The notes beneath the pieces were generated by a model. That model searched no databases. It was not told the DNA's origin and was given only the letters and a program-made list of their open reading frames with translations. The translations under genes were made by a program, and so were the position numbers. Below are positions 58,952 to 64,000 of a DNA stretch of 64,000 bases, piece after piece; position 1 is the first letter of the stretch; every line of letters starts with the position of its first letter. The DNA lies in contig CM073322.1 of NCBI GenBank assembly GCA_037043015.1, positions 2,925,601 through 2,989,600 of the forward strand, read 5' to 3'. The DNA comes from Bryum argenteum (taxonomy: Eukaryota > Streptophyta > Bryopsida > Bryales > Bryaceae).

Positions 58952-59434
58952 TAACTTTACATCGACAGTTGGCTTGAGGCCCAAAACGAGCCAGGTAGAT
59001 ATTCGAATGGGGCAAGTCGATAGCGACTTGAGCCGAACAAGTGGCGCTTACTCATGAGTCGAAGTAAGATACCCCTGATACCCGGACCCGGAACCAGGGA
59101 GAATCACGGGTATCAAAACCTCTACCTGCCGGCCTGTTCAGCGCACTTGCCCTCATTTGCTCCAGACATTCTCGTTTGCAAATGTTCGAGCTCGCCATTG
59201 CCATAGCCAGCTAGGGTTTGATTCGAGCCCCCGAGCTCGAGCATCTTTGCGTTTATGGTGTTGCAATGGGTGCGTAGTCTAGGGGCCGATGCCGGTGGTC
59301 GAGAAGTTCGATGGAATTGGTGTCGACGACGTCGCGATCGGTGAACAATCCCCGAATCTAACGCAAATTTCCGCACGATGTGGGGATTACTGGAGCTTCT
59401 TAGGGCAGGCTCGCAGTATGTACTCCTCTGTTTC

Positions 59435-60076
59435 ATGGGCTGCTTCGGCTCCAAGAGCTCCAACCGCCCCTACATCGAAGTACTGGAAGATCCGGCGTCA
59501 ATCTCTCGCACAACCGCCTTCAGCGTGAGTGAAATCGAGGCGCTCTACGAGCTTTTCAAAAAAATCTCCAGTGTCGGCGTCTACGACGGTGTGGTCAACA
59601 AGGAGGAGTTTCAGTTGGCGCTCTTTAAACAGAACAGGAAGGAGAGCTTGTTCGCTGATAGGGTTTTCAATCTCTTCGACGAGAAGCGGAAGGGATACTT
59701 GGAATTTCCTGAGTTTGCGCAGGCGCTTTCTGTCTTTCATCCGAATGCGAATGTTGAAGACAAGATTGACTTCGCGTTTAGTCTTTACGATTTGCAGCAG
59801 AAAGGGTATATTGAGCGGGCGGAGGTTAAACGGATGGTGATTGCTACTCTGGCTGAGTCTGGTTTGAATCTCTCCGACGATGTGATTGAGGAGATTATTG
59901 ACAAGACGTTTTTGGAAGCAGATACTAAAAACGATGGTCGAATTGACAAGGAAGAATGGCGGACTTTGGTGTTGCAGCACCCGCAATTGTTGAAGAATAT
60001 GACTCTGCCCTACCTCAAGGACATCACCACGAGTTTCCCGAGCTTCATCTTTCATTCTTTAGTTGAAGAAACTTGA
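59435..60076 (+). CDS. CBL: calcineurin B-like calcium sensor (CBL), 213 aa, single exon
   Basis: CBLs bind calcium through EF hands and dock to CIPK kinases. The start at 59435 gives MGCFGSK, a dual N-myristoylation (Gly2) and palmitoylation (Cys3) signal as in membrane-attached CBLs; the in-frame Met at 59378 would hide it. Four EF hands follow. The first, around [14 protein letters not shown] (about residue 45), is the extended CBL type. The others are [12 protein letters not shown] (about 87), [12 protein letters not shown] (about 124) and [12 protein letters not shown] (about 168). The C-terminal FPSF motif is the site CIPKs phosphorylate. Length and all motifs fit the family and the frame is intact. 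There is no intron, whereas CBL genes of flowering plants usually have several. It is either a lineage-typical intronless gene or a retrocopy. No poly-A tract is evident after the stop. Confidence 0.95.
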   Translation: MGCFGSKSSNRPYIEVLEDPASISRTTAFSVSEIEALYELFKKISSVGVYDGVVNKEEFQLALFKQNRKESLFADRVFNLFDEKRKGYLEFPEFAQALSVFHPNANVEDKIDFAFSLYDLQQKGYIERAEVKRMVIATLAESGLNLSDDVIEEIIDKTFLEADTKNDGRIDKEEWRTLVLQHPQLLKNMTLPYLKDITTSFPSFIFHSLVEET

Positions 60077-61739
60077 TCGCTCTTGTCCATACTCCTACCT
60101 TCAATTTCAGTAGATCCTCGCTGTCCGAAATGGTAGCATTCCATTGCACGAGACGGCGGTGTAGTCGTTATATATATAAATGGGCATCACTTTGTAGAGC
60201 AATCATAGGACGGGAGGGACTACAATCTGAACGAGATGATAAGGTTGCAAATGTTATCCTGTCTCTCGAATTGTAGTAGTCGTTCCTCACTTACACTTGA
60301 TACCATTTTCATAGCTTTATTGGTCCGGACTAGGATTCATGTTGTACTTTTGCTTATAAGTATAGTGTAATTTTATGTAGCTTTTCGTGGATTTGACTCT
60401 CATATTGTCAATTCAGAGCTCCTGCTTGGACGAAGTGGCGATCTGACATCGGCACTGGGATTGAGCATGGCAATGCTTGAACTCCTCAATTTTAATCAAT
60501 AATCTGGAATCCAGCTGTGTTGTGTCAATATGATCCATCTGCAGCTTATCGAAATCAATTTCTGTGGAGGTTCTAAGCTTGGAAAGAGGAGGTCTTTCTT
60601 GTTGCTGTGGACTCACCTGGGCCAGTTTCAGCTGATATTTACATATCTGAGACAACGATAGCTTATCATGAATTTACCAGTCGTTACAAGCGCAATGTAA
60701 ACTGTAGCGAGGAAGTGTCGTGGATAATGTAATAGAAGGCATTGCACGGCTCCAGCTTGTTTGTACATCAGCTCCAATGATGGACTGTACTCGCTCTATT
60801 CAGGACATCCACTGCATGTAATGAAGGCTCGTTTTCAGAGCTATGTAAATTATTGCAATTGTTGCAACCATCATCCGGAAGCTGCACTAAATTCTTCCGC
60901 TCGTGATATCATTTATTCTTTCCAATTGTTTTGTCATTGGGTGCTGCATGTACGCTGATACACATCAGACTACTCATGGACAGTGAATTTACTGCCCTGC
61001 TTCTACTTTTAACGGATACAGTACAAAGTAGTTTACTTTTTTGTCAGATCTTTATCTGTGACAAATTGTACGAGCTTCTTTTTAACCTCATCATTGTCAC
61101 ATTCCTGTCGCTGCAGAAAGTTCGTTCTACTCATGAGATACTTCACTTTTCACATGCTACATTCTTATCCTCTGGACTGGAGTTGGTCACCAATGTGGAT
61201 AGCGTATCACACATGCATCACGAATGGTGAACACAAGGTATCCAAGCTTACATTCGAACACTTGTTTCAAGCAAAGGGTGGCCCACTTAATATCAGAGCC
61301 AGAGTACTGTGACATTACAACACTTGTTTCAAGCAAGAGATGTAAGGTACGATACAGTGAAACTACAGTAAGTCATGGCAGAACATAATGCACAAACATG
61401 ATATGGTATTGTTTGCGAACAAAGAGAATGGAATTTTGAGTATATACCTGCTACTGTGCCTAACTTCTACCACGAGACACTCATTTGCTTGGTGTATGGT
61501 ACTTTTCTGGGTTAATGGGACGCTGCTAGGTCATGAGTACGTCTACCTCACAATACATGCGCTACAAATGGGGACTTAGCACATGAACTCCAAAATTTTC
61601 ATAATTTATTATGATCCAGAGTCTCATGACTTGGTCCATGGCTTCTCCTTCTGAGAGACTCCCAATTCCCTTCACAGAAAGCAAGGACAATTCTTCCATT
61701 GAAACTCTATTATTAAACTCTATGTGAGGGAGGGGGGTA
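60077..61739. other. 3' flank of CBL and intergenic region
   Basis: Likely CBL 3' untranslated sequence followed by intergenic DNA. No supported gene; open frames are short and unrecognised. Confidence 0.55.
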
Positions 61740-62040
61740 TGATTGATGCCGCAAGAGACCTCAGCAATGCAAAATGCAAGGATAATTCTTTTGCTTCTTC
61801 TATGAACCTTCTGTATTGGAATGAATGAAATGAAGCTTGTCTAGTGGGGAAAGTGAGGGTCCGCGAGGGACCTCAGCAATATACAATGCAAGAATAACTC
61901 CATCGTTTCTATACTAAAGCATCTGAAACGACACTAATCTGTTTCCGAGGAAGGCGTGACAGAAGCAGCAAGAGACCTCAGGGATGCAAAATGCAAGGAT
62001 TCCTATACTGTTTTCTTTCCTGACAGGCTTCCGAGCATGG
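61740..62040 (-). repeat. three decayed tandem copies of the RCC1 gene's last coding segment
   Basis: The last codons of the RCC1 gene ([13 protein letters not shown], about 62060-62110) recur downstream on the same strand. They follow GCAAGAGACCTCAG-type sequence with anchors at 62087 (gene), 61969, 61863 and 61751. Spacing is 106-118 bases. Translated, the copies read IPEVSCCFCHAFL, IAEVPRGPSLS and IAEVSCGINHTPL, so all three retain the coding resemblance but have lost the frame context. Confidence 0.8.
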
Positions 62041-62047
62041 AGCTGAG

Positions 62048-64000
62048 CTATTTGTTAGGGATGAGGAGGAGTGTATGATCAAATCCGCAAGAGACTTCAG
62101 CAATGGAGCACAAGCCTTGAAGAGGATAAGGGGAAGGCTCGTCAGCAGGGCTGCCTAATCCCAAGCGGCCATTCTTGCCACTTCCCCACGTCCAAAGCTC
62201 CCCAGAGGACGTGAGAGCCACGGAATGCGCACGCCCACCGGAGAGCGCCACCACTTCGTCCGACTTGTCATCGAATTCAATGGCCGCGGGCAGACTGGTG
62301 TCGTCTTGGCCACGACCCAGTTGGTGGCCAGCGTTCCAGCCCCACGAGTACACCCTCCCTTGCTCGTTCATTGCCAACGAGTGACCCAGCCCTGCTCCGA
62401 CGCACACCACTCGCTCCTCCCTCATGTGCACTTGCCCTACTCCCGAATCAATCTCCTCACTGTGTCCTGTGGTTGGTATCGCCACTCGCCTGCCGAGCTG
62501 TCCCAGGCTGTTGTCACCGAAGCTCCACAGCTCCCCTTGCCCTGCTCCATGCAAAAAACACCCACCAGTCTCAGGTGCCTCACATTTGCTGCTTGATTGC
62601 AGATGATGATCAAGTTACCTCTAGACGATAAAATAATCTATGGTGTATAATGACGGGAAACTGAGTATTACACGAGAAGCAGAGAAGGAAGTGAATTGAA
62701 GTAGTTTTTCTTGAATGCCTGCCTGCAGGCCTCACTAGTGCTCAACTTCATCAATTTTAAAATGATTCCCAGCATTTCATTGTGCGACGTGACTCACATC
62801 TACAGCTTGGAAAAACTGATCAAGCTCCGATCAGAGTTACCTCAAGCACGATGCTAAAACAACGGGATACCAAGTACTATGCGCGAAACAGAAAGGGAGT
62901 AAGTGAGAATGGCTTATCAAGCACCTGCTCTTCTTGAAGGTAGGATATAAGAATTCGCCGGGAGGAAGGAAAATGAAATGGACGAGCAGATACGAGAACG
63001 GCGACAGTGTGGTGTGATTACCATTTAGTGTCAAAGAATGGTCGAGTCCGCAACTGATTTGAGTAACGTGATGAGATTGAAGTGCGTCAACACGAACCGG
63101 CTCCCATGACAGAGCCGCACTCTTCTCCTTTTCCATAGCTGCTAGAACATCCAGCATCTCCATGTCTTCGCTTAAAATACCATCCTTGCATGTTGGTGGT
63201 GATGGAGTTCCGTGTGGCTGAAACCCCAGTCGGCCGTGGGCTGCGTAACCCCAGCTATAAACGTGGCCTTCAGCTGTAAGTGCCAAAGCATGGCCCCAGC
63301 CCAACGCTACCTGCACCAATTTTACAGACCTTTAAAACTCGATACAAACATATGAAGTACGTCTTTAGAAGTGGCATGAATAACCACAATACCTTCAAAT
63401 CACAGACATGTAAGTTGAAGTCTGAAGCTGATATACATACCATAGTTAGCACAAACCACTCAACCATGACATTCTTAGGATTTCAAGCAGATCAGAAGAA
63501 CATGCGAGTATGTGAAAAGCGAGTACCTATTCACCTGTATCACTCGCTTTCCTACGAGGGCCTCCACTTGCTGTGGAGATGGAGCATGTATGATACCGGG
63601 GCCTAAGCCAAGCTGACCACGCTTTGATTTCCCCCACGCCCACAACGATCCATCTCGTCCAAGCGCCATGGACACCACCCCGGAGCCTCGTGCATGTGTC
63701 ACTTCGACATTCTCTAACCCTCGCACTCGTTGCGGTACATGCCATTTTTGTCTGCAAAAGAGGAACGTTCAACTTGGCTCGGACTTGAGAGACAGCAAAC
63801 GAGGATCTGATGATATTTACCTGGAATGGAGGCTTGAATCTCGTTCACCGAGCTGCCCTTCTGAGTTACGCCCCCACGCCCAGAGATGACCGCTTTGTGT
63901 CACCGCCAAGGAGTGGTAGTGGCCCGCTCCCACGCTCGTGATGTCCTCTGGTAAGCCTGGTACTGGTTCTGGCTCGTACGCATCTCCCCCGATGCATTCT
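62048..64000 (-). CDS. RCC1-repeat (seven-blade propeller) protein, 3' part
   Basis: Four exons in frame, with the gene continuing past the right edge: 63821-64000 (partial), 63535-63751, 63022-63310 and 62048-62541 (stop TAG). Each holds RCC1 repeat signatures: [28 protein letters not shown], then [122 protein letters not shown] and the final CGFDHTLLL, written here only as short landmarks. RCC1-type propellers in plants include the UVR8 photoreceptor and many proteins of unknown function. UVR8's diagnostic C-terminal region is absent because the protein ends right after the last repeat. So a UVR8 call is not supported and I leave the symbol blank. An insert rich in charged residues ([18 protein letters not shown]) interrupts one blade. 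Confidence 0.9.

Noticed and set aside
59378..59434. Upstream in-frame Met for CBL
   Set aside because: It would bury the MGC lipidation signal; the start at 59435 gives the usual family length.
62048..64000. Identification of the RCC1-repeat protein as UVR8
   Set aside because: UVR8 has a characteristic extension after the propeller; this protein ends right after its last repeat, and the visible Trp pattern was not diagnostic.
1..64000. CRISPR arrays, operons or prokaryotic defence genes
   Set aside because: Genes are spliced and plant-like throughout; no regularly spaced identical repeats with unique spacers were seen.

Overview
The window is nuclear DNA of a land plant. It holds spliced plant genes (MLO, GRV2/RME-8-type DnaJ, DCD-domain, calcineurin B-like, RCC1), a plastid-type condensing-enzyme relic, a Ty1/copia element and tRNA-derived SINEs. 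Long AT-rich gaps, a single-exon CBL gene and a Tc1/mariner-type transposase relic fit a bryophyte or other early-diverging lineage better than a flowering plant. That placement is an inference; I cannot name the species.

Layout. 1-1279: the 5' part of an MLO gene (minus strand, running off the left edge). 1280-10495: a 9-kb AT-rich gap of short inverted-repeat elements and decayed dispersed repeats. 10496-18292: a second, complete MLO gene (minus, 15 exons; my splice model closes in frame at 569 aa). 20471-21682: the 3' end of a 3-oxoacyl-ACP synthase gene (minus) that looks like a pseudogene. 22627-28214: a young copia element on the minus strand, with LTRs differing at one base but a broken reading frame. 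28813-30173: an unrecognised Cys-containing gene model (minus). 30174-34476: repeats. 34477-46277: the large GRV2 gene (minus). About 47320-54400: an inverted duplication carrying two converging, intact DCD-domain genes. 55742-58370: two SINEs and a Tc1/mariner-type element. 59435-60076: a CBL calcium sensor (plus). 61740-64000: the 3' part of an RCC1-repeat gene (minus) followed by three decayed copies of its own tail.

Functional links. MLO proteins bind calmodulin, CBLs are calcium sensors, GRV2 acts in endosomal trafficking, and DCD proteins are stress/cell-death associated. They are not an operon and nothing here shows co-regulation. The most striking structures are the palindromic DCD gene pair with unequal expansion of an N-terminal repeat; the contrast in the copia element between almost identical LTRs and a disabled reading frame; a family of TA-flanked miniature elements with ACCCYTAAA ends; the SINE family with a perfect target-site duplication; and the serially duplicated RCC1 gene tail.
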